Part shown: one piece after another, positions 35,099 through 44,390 of the stretch
Numbering within the stretch: the first letter of the stretch is position 1
Layout: every line of letters begins with the position of its first letter
NCBI GenBank assembly: GCA_965229505.1
Contig: OZ245881.1
Coordinates: 4,216,001-4,280,000 of the forward strand
Source: UBA6059 sp040219045
Lineage (GTDB): Bacteria > Bacteroidota > Bacteroidia > Cytophagales > Cyclobacteriaceae
Length of the DNA stretch: 64,000 bases
Direction: 5' to 3'
The notes under the pieces: generated by a model
Seen by the model: only the letters and a program-made list of their open reading frames with translations
Told to the model about the DNA's origin: nothing
Databases searched by the model: none
Program-made: the position numbers and the translations under genes

Positions 35099-37152
35099 TG
35101 CTTCTTGATCATAGCTTCGAACTCTTCGATCGATATGATTTTCACACCAAGATTCTGAGCCTTTTCAAGCTTGGCGGGCCCCATATTTTCTCCTGCAAGG
35201 AGGAAGTCAAGCTTACCCGATACGCCGGAGATGATTTTTCCACCGTTGGCTTTGACTAGTTTTTTTAGTTCATCCCTACCGTAATCTTCAAAAACACCGG
35301 AAACAACAAAGGATTTTCCTTCCAATACATTGCTTGCCTGCTGGCTTGCGTCTTCTTCGAATCTCATTTTGAGACCATGTGCTTTAAGTGCATTAACAAT
35401 CGCCAGGTTGGTTTCCGAATGGAAATACTCTACTACACTTTCCGCGATGCGCTCTCCAATTTCTGGAGCTTCAATAAGTGCTTCAGTGCCGGCGCTCTCT
35501 ATGTTCTCAATGGTCTTGAAGTGTTCAGCCAGCTTCTCTGCCACGGTTTTACCGACGTATCTTATTCCCAGACCGAACAAAACACTCGGAAAAGGCATAT
35601 TCTTCGACTGCTCAATAGACTTTATAATATTCTCAGCCGACTTTTCTTTCAATGAACGCCCTTTCGTTTCACCTGTGGACTCATTCTCCATCTCAAACTT
35701 TAGTCCGTTGAGCTGTTCGAATGTCAGCCTGTAAAGTCCCGAAACGTCCCTGATCAACCCATGTGCAAGTAAGCCTTTAATGGTCTCTGGTCCAAGCGAC
35801 TCGATATTCATAGCATTTCGGCTGATGAAATGCTCAATCCGGCCTTGTACCTGAGGAGGGCAAGTTTTGTCGTTGGGACAGTAGTGCACCGCTTCACCTT
35901 CTATTCTGATAAGTTCAGTACTACAAGCAGGGCATGTGTTAATGTACTCCACGGCTTTTGAGTCTGGTTGTCGCTTGGAAAGATCAACCCCGGTTACTTT
36001 GGGAATGATCTCGCCACCCTTTTCTACAAATACGAAATCTCCCTCGTGAAGTCCGAGCCTTTCAATTTCATTGGCATTGTGAAGAGAAGCTCTTTTTACG
36101 GTAGTGCCAGCCAGTAGGACAGGTTGTAGTTCTGCTACGGGCGTTATTGCACCGGTACGGCCTACCTGATAGGTTACGTCATTGAGCTTGGTAATACTGC
36201 TTTCAGCTTTGTATTTGTAGGCAATAGCCCATCTTGGGCTCTTGGCTGTAAAACCGAGCTCGTCTTGTTGGTCAAGACGATTGACCTTGATGACGATACC
36301 ATCTGTGTCTAGTGGTAGCTCCAGGCGCTTCGCCTCCCAGGCCCTAATATAAGCCAGTACCTGATCGATGGTGGTACATCGCTCATAGGTAGGAGATACA
36401 TTGAAGCCCCATTGTGCTAACTGCTCCAATGAGGCCTGATGCGTGGGATACCCCAGATCATCGCCCATCAATGAATAAAGGAAGCAGTCGAGCTTTCTGG
36501 ATGCCACGACACTTGAGTCCTGCATTTTGAGAGTCCCTGATGCTGTATTCCTCGGGTTGGCGAGCTGTTCCTCACCATTCTCAAGTCGCTTTTGATTTAC
36601 TTCAGCAAAGACAGTCCGTGGCATAAATACCTCACCCCGCACTTCAAATATTGCTGGTAAGCTCCCTTTGTTGATTTTTAAAGGCAGAGATCTGATGGTT
36701 TTGACGTTGTTCGTAATGTCATCACCTTTAGTGCCATCACCGCGGGTAACCGCTCGTGTGAGGAGGCCATTTTCATAGGTCAGGCTTATTGCCACACCGT
36801 CGAACTTCAACTCGCATAAATACTCGTAGGGCTCACCCTCCAAAAGTTTTGCTACTCTTTTGTCAAACTCGCGTAAGTCTTCTTCGGAATAAGTATTGCT
36901 CAACGAAAGCATAGGATAGCGGTGGACCACCGTATCAAATGATTTGGTAATGGTGCCACCTACCCGCTGACTGGGGCTATCCGGTGCTTTATATTCAGGG
37001 AACTCTTCTTCAAGTGCGATTAACTGATTGAGCAGTTGATCAAACTCAAAATCGCTAATCTCTGAAGTATTTTGCTGGTAATACAGCTCATTGTGCCTGT
37101 CAATCTCTCGTGAAAGGCGTTCGATTTCGTTCTTGGCTTCTTGCTTAGTCAT
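35095..37152 (-). CDS. ligA: NAD-dependent DNA ligase LigA
   Basis: 685 residues, the usual length. Adenylated lysine K116 in ELKFDGVAI; NAD-binding Ia region at the start (HNELYYQQN); zinc finger CPAC...YCPNDKTC near residues 420-445; helix-hairpin-helix repeats near 480-590; C-terminal BRCT domain from about 607. It seals nicks in replication and repair. It overlaps the DUF6913 gene and is 31 bp after xseB. Confidence 0.97.
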   Translation of the reverse strand: MTKQEAKNEIERLSREIDRHNELYYQQNTSEISDFEFDQLLNQLIALEEEFPEYKAPDSPSQRVGGTITKSFDTVVHRYPMLSLSNTYSEEDLREFDKRVAKLLEGEPYEYLCELKFDGVAISLTYENGLLTRAVTRGDGTKGDDITNNVKTIRSLPLKINKGSLPAIFEVRGEVFMPRTVFAEVNQKRLENGEEQLANPRNTASGTLKMQDSSVVASRKLDCFLYSLMGDDLGYPTHQASLEQLAQWGFNVSPTYERCTTIDQVLAYIRAWEAKRLELPLDTDGIVIKVNRLDQQDELGFTAKSPRWAIAYKYKAESSITKLNDVTYQVGRTGAITPVAELQPVLLAGTTVKRASLHNANEIERLGLHEGDFVFVEKGGEIIPKVTGVDLSKRQPDSKAVEYINTCPACSTELIRIEGEAVHYCPNDKTCPPQVQGRIEHFISRNAMNIESLGPETIKGLLAHGLIRDVSGLYRLTFEQLNGLKFEMENESTGETKGRSLKEKSAENIIKSIEQSKNMPFPSVLFGLGIRYVGKTVAEKLAEHFKTIENIESAGTEALIEAPEIGERIAESVVEYFHSETNLAIVNALKAHGLKMRFEEDASQQASNVLEGKSFVVSGVFEDYGRDELKKLVKANGGKIISGVSGKLDFLLAGENMGPAKLEKAQNLGVKIISIEEFEAMIKKQ

Positions 37153-37183
37153 GCGCTTCGAAACAGATACGGAATTTAATTGA

Positions 37184-37381
37184 TCAGTCTTTTTCGTTAA
37201 TAGTATTCTCTAGCTCCTGCTCAACTTTCTTCAGCTTAGCTTCACAGAATTGGGTCAGCTCGTTGGCTCTTTTGACGAGCTTGGATAGATCATCAATATC
37301 CACATCGTTGTTATCGATCTTCTCCATTATCTCTTGCAATTCGGCCAGTGCGCTACTGTAGGATAGTGTCTTTTTAGCCAT
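37184..37381 (-). CDS. xseB: Exodeoxyribonuclease VII small subunit
   Basis: 65 residues, full XseB length: YSSALAELQEIMEKI, then DDLSKLVKRANELTQFCEAK, the family three-helix pattern. It binds XseA to form exonuclease VII. It overlaps the xseA end by 8 bp. Confidence 0.93.
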   Translation of the reverse strand: MAKKTLSYSSALAELQEIMEKIDNNDVDIDDLSKLVKRANELTQFCEAKLKKVEQELENTINEKD

Positions 37382-38672
37382 GGTCTTTTATCTCTTTAGC
37401 GAAGCTACTGACAATCCTCGATTTATCCGTAATGGTCGTCAGTTGCTCACCTTTTTTTAGTTTTCCCGACTTATGAAGTGGTTTGTCATTCACTAGCGTA
37501 ATCGTGTACCCTTTCTCCAGGATGTGCATTGGGTCAGAAAGCTGGATCGTCTTGTTAATCAGCTCAAGACTAGCTCTGTTTCTATTTATTAAGGAGGATA
37601 GTTTCACCGGAAGCTGCCCCGACTTACTGCGTAGATCAACTCTCATCGATTTTAACGCAGCGAGAGCAACGGTTCTGAGTTGTAGAGATTGTTGCCTGAC
37701 TTGCGAATGACGTCTGACCAGTTGCTGCCTACCGGCAAATGAAAGGGACTGTTTCAGCGACCTTAGCTCATTTTCGTTACGCTGAAGGATATTTCGGGCA
37801 TTTTGCCGGATATGAAAGTTGAATGCTGAGACCTGTTCGTCGTAGTTTCTCATTGCGGTAGTGAGAAACTCCGCGACGGCTGTGGGTGTTTTTAGCGAGG
37901 TATGCGCCACCATATCTGCAATGGTTGAATCTCTTTCATGACCAATGCCTGTAATGACAGGGAGAGGGTATTGTGCAATATGACTGCATAGTTCATAGTC
38001 ATCGAAAGTGTCCAGGTCAATTTGAGCCCCACCACCCCGTATGATCACCACTAGGTCAAAATCATTATCGTGAGCTTCCAATAATGCCTGGGTGACAGAC
38101 TCGGCTGCTTCGGTACCTTGCAGGGTAGCCTTGAAGAGGGTCGTTTCAAATCGGTAAGGGCTTTGCTCTAGCTGATCCATAAAATCACCGAGCCCGGCAG
38201 CAGTTGGTGAGCTTATAATGCCGATACGCTGGGGAACCAGCGGTAATTCTAGTGTCTGATTGAGATCGAATACTCCATCTTCTTGAAGTCGGGCAATGGT
38301 CTCTTGCTTCTTTCGTTCACGTTCGCCCAGTGTATATTTCGGATCAATATCTCGAATGTTGAGATTAAGTCCGTATAGCTCATGATAGCTTACCTGTATA
38401 TTGGCCAGGATGCTCATGCCTTGCTGTAGGGGGCTGCCGGTGATGGCCTCAAACCATCCATTTAGATTCCGATAGGTGTAGGACCAGATGGTGGCCCTTG
38501 ATTTAGAGAGAAGGCTACCGTCCTCTTTTTGGACGAGTTCCAGATAGCAGTGGCCTTTTTGCGTAACTCTCAATTCACCAATCTCCGCTACCACCCAGTA
38601 GGAGGGCGCAAGGGTCTTACTAAGGGTATCTTTTATTACTTGATTCAGCTCTAACAGCGAAATCGGATCCAT
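37374..38672 (-). CDS. xseA: Exodeoxyribonuclease VII large subunit
   Basis: 432 residues. N-terminal OB fold (VVAEIGELRVTQKGHCYLEL), catalytic region with GIISSPTAAGLGDF near residue 152, VIIRGGGAQIDLDTFDD near 208 and GIGHERDSTIADMVAHTSLKTP near 240, then a long coiled coil. It degrades single-stranded DNA into oligonucleotides for repair. Only 10 bp separates it from the outer-membrane protein gene upstream. Confidence 0.95.
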   Translation of the reverse strand: MDPISLLELNQVIKDTLSKTLAPSYWVVAEIGELRVTQKGHCYLELVQKEDGSLLSKSRATIWSYTYRNLNGWFEAITGSPLQQGMSILANIQVSYHELYGLNLNIRDIDPKYTLGERERKKQETIARLQEDGVFDLNQTLELPLVPQRIGIISSPTAAGLGDFMDQLEQSPYRFETTLFKATLQGTEAAESVTQALLEAHDNDFDLVVIIRGGGAQIDLDTFDDYELCSHIAQYPLPVITGIGHERDSTIADMVAHTSLKTPTAVAEFLTTAMRNYDEQVSAFNFHIRQNARNILQRNENELRSLKQSLSFAGRQQLVRRHSQVRQQSLQLRTVALAALKSMRVDLRSKSGQLPVKLSSLINRNRASLELINKTIQLSDPMHILEKGYTITLVNDKPLHKSGKLKKGEQLTTITDKSRIVSSFAKEIKDHG

Positions 38673-38682
38673 TCAATTCTGT

Positions 38683-39729
38683 TTAGTTACCAAAGGTATA
38701 ACTAAAGCCGAGACTTAAATATCCTGTGTTGTCCAGTTCGATTGATTCTCCAGGCAGTGCTACCGGAATGTTGTAGGTGTAGCTGGCCATTACACTAAAT
38801 TTATCGATATAAACACTCACAGGAATCGTAAGATAATAGTTCATTATTCCGAATGCCTCTGTCGTTTCTTCGGTATACAGAAAGTCGTAAATGCGATCAT
38901 ATTGTTCCTGAGTAAGATTGAGGTTGTCCGAATTCTTGATAACGAAGACTGCCAAGGCTTCCTGGCGAGTGAGTATGCCGCGATCGATTAGCTGCCGAAT
39001 TCGATTATCGTTAAGGTTGGTGAGTGCTATAGTGCGCCTTACGGTCTCATTGTCATTAAACCTGACATTAATAATGCTTTGATTTCCCAGGAGAACAGAA
39101 GCTGTGGGCATAATCACTACCCTCGTAATGAAAGAGTTCTTAGGCTTGACCGTGAAATACCCGGATAAACTTGGTACAAGTCTGTGCGCTGATTCCGTGC
39201 CGAACCAGTAGGAGTAGTTCACATTTGCGCTCAGGTATTTTTTTGTCCAGGAAACGCCGGTGGAAATGCTATTGGTAATAGATGATTCTACACCATTAAA
39301 GAAGCTATGATCATAGGAAACATTGTAGGACCATTCAGTACTCACAATGCCTAAATACCCAAGGGTAGCTACTGTCAGGTGGTATTGCGGGTCAAACTCA
39401 CTATTCCAATAGGCGCTAAGATCCCCGTATATCCCTGATTTATGGTAATAACTGACACCTAGAGATAGGCCATATTGATTGACACCAAGGTCACGCCCGG
39501 CAGTGGTCACCTGGCCGTTGTAGCCAAGACGTACATTGAGTGTTGACTTGATCGGTTCATAAGTCAGTAGATTATCTATAAGGCTAAAAAGCGATGTGGA
39601 ATCCATCGCTTCAAGCTCTGCTAACAATGCTTCTTCTTCCTCAGTGAATAGTGCCGGTTCAATATCTTGGGCTGACGTGGTGAGAGAAGCGATTGATAAC
39701 ACCAACACTATTGTGGTAATCAATCTCAA
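38683..39729 (-). CDS. Outer-membrane beta-barrel protein, unknown
   Basis: 348 residues. Signal peptide (LITTIVLVLSIASLTTSAQ), an acidic Glu/Leu-rich segment, then many alternating amphipathic strands ending in an aromatic residue (FSYTFGN), the outer-membrane barrel signal. A charged, helical insert lies near residues 235-285. No family known to me. As the fourth gene after an ECF sigma gene it is a probable target or sensor in envelope stress. Confidence 0.75.
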   Translation of the reverse strand: MRLITTIVLVLSIASLTTSAQDIEPALFTEEEEALLAELEAMDSTSLFSLIDNLLTYEPIKSTLNVRLGYNGQVTTAGRDLGVNQYGLSLGVSYYHKSGIYGDLSAYWNSEFDPQYHLTVATLGYLGIVSTEWSYNVSYDHSFFNGVESSITNSISTGVSWTKKYLSANVNYSYWFGTESAHRLVPSLSGYFTVKPKNSFITRVVIMPTASVLLGNQSIINVRFNDNETVRRTIALTNLNDNRIRQLIDRGILTRQEALAVFVIKNSDNLNLTQEQYDRIYDFLYTEETTEAFGIMNYYLTIPVSVYIDKFSVMASYTYNIPVALPGESIELDNTGYLSLGFSYTFGN

Positions 39730-39748
39730 GGTGAATAGGTTTAGTTAA

Positions 39749-40243
39749 CTAGTTTCGCTGTTGATTTAGGCGATCATTATTGCGCTGACGTACACGCTCG
39801 ATCTGTTGACGCTCCTGTATTTTTCTCAATATCATTTTTCTAAAATCATCCTCAGCTCTTCTTAACTGAACCAATTGTCTGGAATCAATGACTTGTAGCA
39901 GTCGGTCGGAGTACGTCTTTTCGAGATTCAACTCTTTTTGCTTTACCTCCATGCCCATGGCGATCAGACGTCTGTTTTCCTCCTCCGTTGCAGTGCTAGG
40001 ATCATGGTTTCGCTTGGCTTCTGTGAAGTCCCGTCTAATGGCCATTCTTTCCTGGCTGAATTCCTTGTACAAGGGCCAGAATCGCTCGGCTTGGTCAGGA
40101 GATAAGCCCAATCGCTCTGTGATAAGGCCAATGCGAGCGCTTTCAATACGCTTCAGATTTTCAGCGTTTTGCGCTTGTGCTCCTGCTGCCAGTAGGCTAC
40201 AGAGCAGTAGTATATATAGCTTTTTCATTGTATTCAGATTCAT
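39749..40243 (-). CDS. Spy/CpxP-like periplasmic protein
   Basis: 164 residues from 40243 (ATGA overlap with the gene before); an ATG at 40228 gives the same signal peptide (KKLYILLLCSLLAAGAQAQ). The mature part is helical and charged: ERLGLSPDQAERFWPLYKEF, then KQKELNLEKTYSDRLLQVIDSRQLVQLRRAE. This pattern (LTxxQ-like with FWPLY) is seen in Spy/CpxP-type periplasmic chaperone or sensor proteins, common next to ECF sigma genes in Bacteroidota. The function is inferred. Confidence 0.75.
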   Translation of the reverse strand: MNLNTMKKLYILLLCSLLAAGAQAQNAENLKRIESARIGLITERLGLSPDQAERFWPLYKEFSQERMAIRRDFTEAKRNHDPSTATEEENRRLIAMGMEVKQKELNLEKTYSDRLLQVIDSRQLVQLRRAEDDFRKMILRKIQERQQIERVRQRNNDRLNQQRN

Positions 40244-40659
40244 AACAGTACATCGTAGTTATCCAACAATAATTCCATATCATCATCAGTGAGCCCATCG
40301 CCAAGAATGTCGACTTCCGTATCATCAAATAGTCTGTTGGGCTCATCTATCATTTCCAGTAGATCCGCGGTGCTCATATCTGTAGATTCGAGATAGGCGA
40401 CCAACTCTTCGGTAGATACCTCGGCCAGCAGCTGATCCGGATTGTTATTCTCATCGTTTGGCAATATCGAGAAGATTACTATCGCAATGATCATTGCGGG
40501 TACGGCCACCCACCTGATCACAGGCATCTCCCATGGTTGGGTCCTCTTATCAGAATCGACAGCCTTAGACTGTATGATAGAAGGCAGCTCTTCAAAGTAT
40601 CCATCCGGAGCTTTGAAGGGCTGCTTTCTGTCTAATTCGTTAAGATTTATCTTTTTCAT
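40240..40659 (-). CDS. Membrane protein, likely anti-sigma factor
   Basis: 139 residues. A cytoplasmic N-terminus (LNELDRKQPFKAPDGYFEEL), one TM helix (WVAVPAMIIAIVIFSIL, about residues 50-66), and an acidic periplasmic tail full of Asp and Glu. Position right after an ECF sigma gene (33 bp) and single TM layout suggest an anti-sigma factor, though no zinc anti-sigma motif is present. The acidic tail may sense or bind ions or peptides. Confidence 0.65.
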   Translation of the reverse strand: MKKINLNELDRKQPFKAPDGYFEELPSIIQSKAVDSDKRTQPWEMPVIRWVAVPAMIIAIVIFSILPNDENNNPDQLLAEVSTEELVAYLESTDMSTADLLEMIDEPNRLFDDTEVDILGDGLTDDDMELLLDNYDVLL

Positions 40660-40692
40660 TCTGCTGCTTTGACTATAGAAATACTATTTGGT

Positions 40693-41232
40693 TTAATCGG
40701 TCGTTAAAAATGATTCAATTTTTTTCGTAGCGTGATGATAACTCGCTTTTAATGCACCTACTGATGTCCCCGTGATATCTGCAATTTCGTCAAATTTCAT
40801 TTCGTCGAAATATTTCATGTTAAATACCAGTCTTTGCTTATCAGGTAGCGTGAGGAGCGCCTTTTGCAGCTTTAGTTGTATCTCATCGCCAGAGAGATCC
40901 AGCTGTTGGTCAAGCTTACCTACCAGCTCTGATTGCAAATCATGAATGGGCATGAAAAACCTACGTTTTTTCTTCTTCAGAAAGCCCAGGCATTCATTTG
41001 TGGCAATTCTGTAAATCCAGGTGTAGAGACTTGCGTCTTCTCTGAATCGATCAATATGCTTGTAGACCTTCACAAAAACCTCTTGCACCAGGTCATTTGC
41101 ATCATCATGATCAATGACCATCTTTCGAACGTGGTGATAGATTCGTTCCTGATAAGTTCTGACCAGCTGGTTGAACGCAAAATTGCGTGTTTCCGGTGTA
41201 CGTAGTTTGCTAAGAAGTTCGAATTCGTCCAA
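40693..41232 (-). CDS. ECF sigma factor (RpoE-like)
   Basis: 179 residues. Region 2: HDDANDLVQEVFVKVYKHIDRFR near residue 42-64 and the YTWIYRIATNECLGFLKKKKRR helix; region 4: LPDKQRLVFNMKYFDEMKFDEIADITG and a helix-turn-helix SVGALKASYHHATKKIE. Length fits the standard two-domain ECF sigma. It heads the minus-strand block with an anti-sigma-like and Spy-like genes and is likely an envelope-stress regulator. Confidence 0.93.
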   Translation of the reverse strand: MDEFELLSKLRTPETRNFAFNQLVRTYQERIYHHVRKMVIDHDDANDLVQEVFVKVYKHIDRFREDASLYTWIYRIATNECLGFLKKKKRRFFMPIHDLQSELVGKLDQQLDLSGDEIQLKLQKALLTLPDKQRLVFNMKYFDEMKFDEIADITGTSVGALKASYHHATKKIESFLTTD

Positions 41233-41345
41233 TCAAGCAGTCATTTGCCATTAGAGGACAATTACGCCAGAAGGTTTAATTTGAAAAAATAATTTCAGAA
41301 CTTAATTTCTAGGATGTTGTTACATTAGTTACAACCGTAGATAAA

Positions 41346-41810
41346 ATGTCGATAGAAGAAGATATCATTCAGTCAAAGTGGAAAAGTGAATATTCCAAGG
41401 CAGTCGTCAATCTGTTATTTACTTCCAATTGGGTCAATGAGCGGCAGTACAAGCTCTTCAAGCCGTATAAGTTGACGCTACCGCAATACAATGTGCTTAG
41501 AATTCTGAGAGGACAGTATCCGAAACCCTCTACTGTCAACCTTATTATAGAGCGGATGCTGGACAGGATGTCCAACGCTTCGCGTATCGTAGATAAATTG
41601 GAAAAGAAGGGCTTGGTGATAAGGTCTCAGTGTAAAGATGACCGAAGGGCAGTCGATGTGACCATATCCAAGAAGGGCCTTGACCTATTAGGTCAAATAG
41701 ATGATGCACTCAAGGCTTGGGAATCAGATATCCAAAACCTAACGGAAGAGGAGTGTATACAACTAAACGGCCTCCTGGATAAGTTCAGGAAGCCGTCTGA
41801 TGTTAATTAA
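41346..41810 (+). CDS. MarR family transcription regulator
   Basis: 154 residues. Winged helix: LTLPQYNVLRILRGQ, then STVNLIIERMLDRMSNASRIVDKLEKKGLV with the recognition helix, and the wing CKDDRRAVDVTISKKGL. It binds as a dimer to operators and often responds to oxidants or small ligands. It is divergent from the ECF sigma gene (113 bp spacer), and its end overlaps the convergent usp gene by 4 bp. Targets not visible. Confidence 0.9.
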   Translation: MSIEEDIIQSKWKSEYSKAVVNLLFTSNWVNERQYKLFKPYKLTLPQYNVLRILRGQYPKPSTVNLIIERMLDRMSNASRIVDKLEKKGLVIRSQCKDDRRAVDVTISKKGLDLLGQIDDALKAWESDIQNLTEEECIQLNGLLDKFRKPSDVN

Positions 41811-42733
41811 AGTTCTTTCAGGTATTCAAGGATACCCGCATTCTTACCTTTAGGCCGAATGACGAACAATGGTATATCAGTATCATACTGAATCAGTTTT
41901 TCGGCCGCACTACCAATGAAGAGTGCGGTAGTGGCCGTTCGGCCTTTTGCACCCACCATGATTGTATCTACTTTTAGCTTTTTAGCTGTTTTGTAGATCG
42001 TCTCGATGATATCGTCATTCTTATCCTGCGTGTAAAAATTCTTCACCTTAGACAAGTCAATGTCGATATCACTAATGAACTGCTCATAGTCCTTCTTGGC
42101 ATTGTCTTTCATGATCTCTGCAAACTCATCGTAAGTTTTGCCAGTGTAGTGATAGCCGGCAGGCACGCTGAAAACGTTTTGCGTGATAATCTCAGCATCA
42201 CGATCACATTGCTTAGACAAAGATGCCGCACAATCCAGAGCCATATGAGCATGGATCGAGAAGTCTATGGGCACCAGAATCTTGTTAAGCTGGAAATCTG
42301 ACTTACCTTCTGGTATAACCAATAGAGAACAAGCTGCTCTCCTGGCCAATCGATTGATGATCACCCCACCGTTGGGTTTGCTTCTTTTTCTACCGACGAC
42401 CACCAAGTCCACCTCTTCTTTGGAGACTAACTTCATGATTTCTTTGGTCGGTTGGCCTTGAACTACGCGTAGTTCTAACTTGGATTTGTCAGCATCACCG
42501 AATTCCTGACATATGGAGGTCCAAAGACCTTCTTTGCGTTCTCGAATTGCGTCTTCGATCAAATTAGGAAATTCCCTAAGCAAGGAATCAGAGATATTGG
42601 CTGTCCTGATCACATGTGTGAATAGGATTTTCTTGGTGCTCGCTTTAGAGCTTATATGCTTTACGCTGTGGATCAATTCAAGATCCATAGCGGTGTTGTC
42701 TAAACCTACTAATATGTTTTCAAAAGTGTTCAT
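41807..42733 (-). CDS. Universal stress protein, two tandem Usp domains
   Basis: 308 residues with two Usp domains. First: ILVGLDNTAMD ... VVVGRKRSKPNGGVIINRLARRAACSLLVIPEG; second: ILVPIDFSIHAHMALDCA ... MVGAKGRTATTALFIGSAAEKLI. The second carries the GxxGRTxxxxxFIGS ATP-binding pattern; the first is a partial match. Such proteins aid survival under starvation, oxidative or respiratory stress. Single gene with a long upstream spacer. Confidence 0.9.
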   Translation of the reverse strand: MNTFENILVGLDNTAMDLELIHSVKHISSKASTKKILFTHVIRTANISDSLLREFPNLIEDAIRERKEGLWTSICQEFGDADKSKLELRVVQGQPTKEIMKLVSKEEVDLVVVGRKRSKPNGGVIINRLARRAACSLLVIPEGKSDFQLNKILVPIDFSIHAHMALDCAASLSKQCDRDAEIITQNVFSVPAGYHYTGKTYDEFAEIMKDNAKKDYEQFISDIDIDLSKVKNFYTQDKNDDIIETIYKTAKKLKVDTIMVGAKGRTATTALFIGSAAEKLIQYDTDIPLFVIRPKGKNAGILEYLKEL

Positions 42734-42896
42734 AGAACTCGTTACTTAAAAATCACCGCGAAATTACTCATTATCGAGTTGTGTTCTATCCGATGCGTCA
42801 AAATTATATTAGTATAAATGCTAGTTTCAACAAATTTGTTTCAAAAATGAGTGGATAAATTTTTTAAAAACAGATAAAAAATTCTGCAAACGATTT

Positions 42897-43979
42897 TTAA
42901 CTCAATAGGGCTATCTGATCTGCAAGGAGTTCAATTTGTTCTTTAGAGTGAGTTGGGAAGTTGGCAATTCTAATTTGCGTCGACTTGTTGCTTCCGTAAC
43001 CGGTTCCTACGACCATCCCCTTGGCAGACAATGGATCGATAATCGATTGAGAATCACCCAGTACGTCTGCCACTACTACTGTTTTTGACCTGATACTCTT
43101 CTCCTTTACAAAGGGTGAGAGCAGGGGATGTTCATCAAGCATTTGATAGAGAACGGCAGCTTTATAATTCGTCTCTCGCACGATCATATCCAGCCCCTTG
43201 TCTATCATGTCTCCGGCTACTTTGCCAAGCAAGTAGATATTTAGAACGTTTGGAGTTTCTGGAGTCTGGAACTTAAGCCCTGAGGCATGCAGCTTTGGCA
43301 AAGCGCGGTAGCTACCGATAGACAAGCCCTGTCCTGATAACTCATTGGCACGCGCAAGACATCTGTCATTGTATATCCAAACGCCAAGTCCGGCCGGAAG
43401 CCCGAAGCATTTCTGTACTGAGAAGTAAACCGAATCAATAGCAGTATAATCAATAGGTGTGGCAGGAATTGAACTTACAACATCCATAGCCAATAGGGCA
43501 GCAGGATATGCTGCTCTGAGTTTCCTAACCAGATCTATTGGGAAATGGACACCAGTGCTGGTTTCGTTTTGTGTGATAGCGACCAATTCAGGAGCCTCTG
43601 TTGTCAGTGGGTCTTCTATATCAGGAATCTGCCCTTGAGGTGCTTCGGCAATAGTGACTTTCCTCCCGAGCTCCGTAGCGATCTCAGCAAAGCGTTTAGA
43701 AAATGCGCCATTGACCAAATGCAGGGAATGCTCCATGACCAGGTTTTGAAGCAAGCGTTCCCAAATTTCTGTGGCCGATGATAAGAAGGCGATATGAAAA
43801 TTTTCCGGTAGATCAAGAAGTGTTCTTAAGTTGCTCTCAGCTTCCTGATAAATACTCTGAAAGGCATTGCTTCGGTGTGAGATTTCAGGAACCTGCGCCT
43901 TCAATGCACTCTTGATATGCTCCTCGACAGTGAAATACAGGGCAGATGGCCCGGGAGTGAAATATATCTTTCTTGCCAT
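42897..43979 (-). CDS. serC: Phosphoserine aminotransferase-like class V enzyme
   Basis: 360 residues. Class V fold: YFTPGPSALYFTV and EISHRSNAFQSIYQEAE at the start, ITQNETSTGVHFPID near 143, MDVVSSIPATP, Schiff-base K190 in SVQKCFGLPAG, and C-terminal STQIRIANFPTHS. Motifs and its place 410 bp from serB-serA on the same strand make phosphoserine aminotransferase (3-phosphohydroxypyruvate to phosphoserine) the likely role. Some relatives are alanine-glyoxylate transaminases; I prefer SerC because the other two steps are encoded next to it. Confidence 0.82.
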   Translation of the reverse strand: MARKIYFTPGPSALYFTVEEHIKSALKAQVPEISHRSNAFQSIYQEAESNLRTLLDLPENFHIAFLSSATEIWERLLQNLVMEHSLHLVNGAFSKRFAEIATELGRKVTIAEAPQGQIPDIEDPLTTEAPELVAITQNETSTGVHFPIDLVRKLRAAYPAALLAMDVVSSIPATPIDYTAIDSVYFSVQKCFGLPAGLGVWIYNDRCLARANELSGQGLSIGSYRALPKLHASGLKFQTPETPNVLNIYLLGKVAGDMIDKGLDMIVRETNYKAAVLYQMLDEHPLLSPFVKEKSIRSKTVVVADVLGDSQSIIDPLSAKGMVVGTGYGSNKSTQIRIANFPTHSKEQIELLADQIALLS

Positions 43980-44005
43980 TCGGCGAAATTACATTGAGTC
44001 TATGA

Positions 44006-44025
44006 GACTAACATATGTTTTAGTC
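44006..44025. promoter_or_regulatory. Inverted repeat upstream of serC
   Basis: GACTAA (44006-44011) and TTAGTC (44020-44025) around an AT-rich centre, 27 bp before the serC ATG (43979, minus). It could be an operator or leader hairpin. Confidence 0.35.
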
Positions 44026-44179
44026 TATGGTCATATAAATTGATGTCAGGATCCCATCCGGATACAGACTAAACCTCCTGGAATTATTTCGCGTTTGTTG
44101 ATTTTTGATCCCAATAAAAATTAGCTTTACCGATAGGTATTGGAAGAAATTCCCGCAGGTCTGATATAGATTTTGAACC

Positions 44180-44390
44180 TAACAGTTAACTAATACCGAG
44201 TGAAGTTTTGCTTTAAAACCGGGCCTCATTCCAAACTTGTTTGGAACCTCGTGTCTCAGGACAAAGGATAACAGTGGAGGGTTGAGAGGATGAAACAGCT
44301 CAAATCCTGTATTTTAAGAGGTTCAATAATACCTTCTGGCCTGTTGGGAGATATAGAAGCTTCTCGTTAATTCGAGAAGCTTTCTTTTTT
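44180..44390 (+). ncRNA. Candidate noncoding RNA between serA and serC
   Basis: No gene is here, but the plus strand has a terminator (44357-44390) with no plus-strand gene before it. Upstream structure: GTTTT-GCTTT-AAAAC (44205-44219), hairpin TTCCAAA-CTTG-TTTGGAA (44229-44246), TTGAG/CTCAA (44282-44303), AGGT/ACCT, and CGGGCC (44220-44225) pairing with GGCCTG (44338-44343) to close the group. A -7-like TAGATTTTG lies at 44167-44175, which would give a transcript of about 200 nt. 6S-type RNA is one possibility; I cannot assign it. Confidence 0.45.
44357..44390 (+). terminator. Intrinsic terminator on the plus strand
   Basis: AAGCTTCTCG (44357-44366), loop TTAATT, CGAGAAGCTT (44373-44382), then TCTTTTTT. 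The T run is on the plus strand only, so it ends a plus-strand transcript; the minus-strand serB-serA gene ends beside it at 44389. Confidence 0.8.

Noticed and set aside
43980..44388. Possible tRNA or tmRNA in the ser spacer
   Set aside because: No T-loop GTTCGAATC-type sequence, no acceptor stem and CCA, and no tmRNA tag frame were found.
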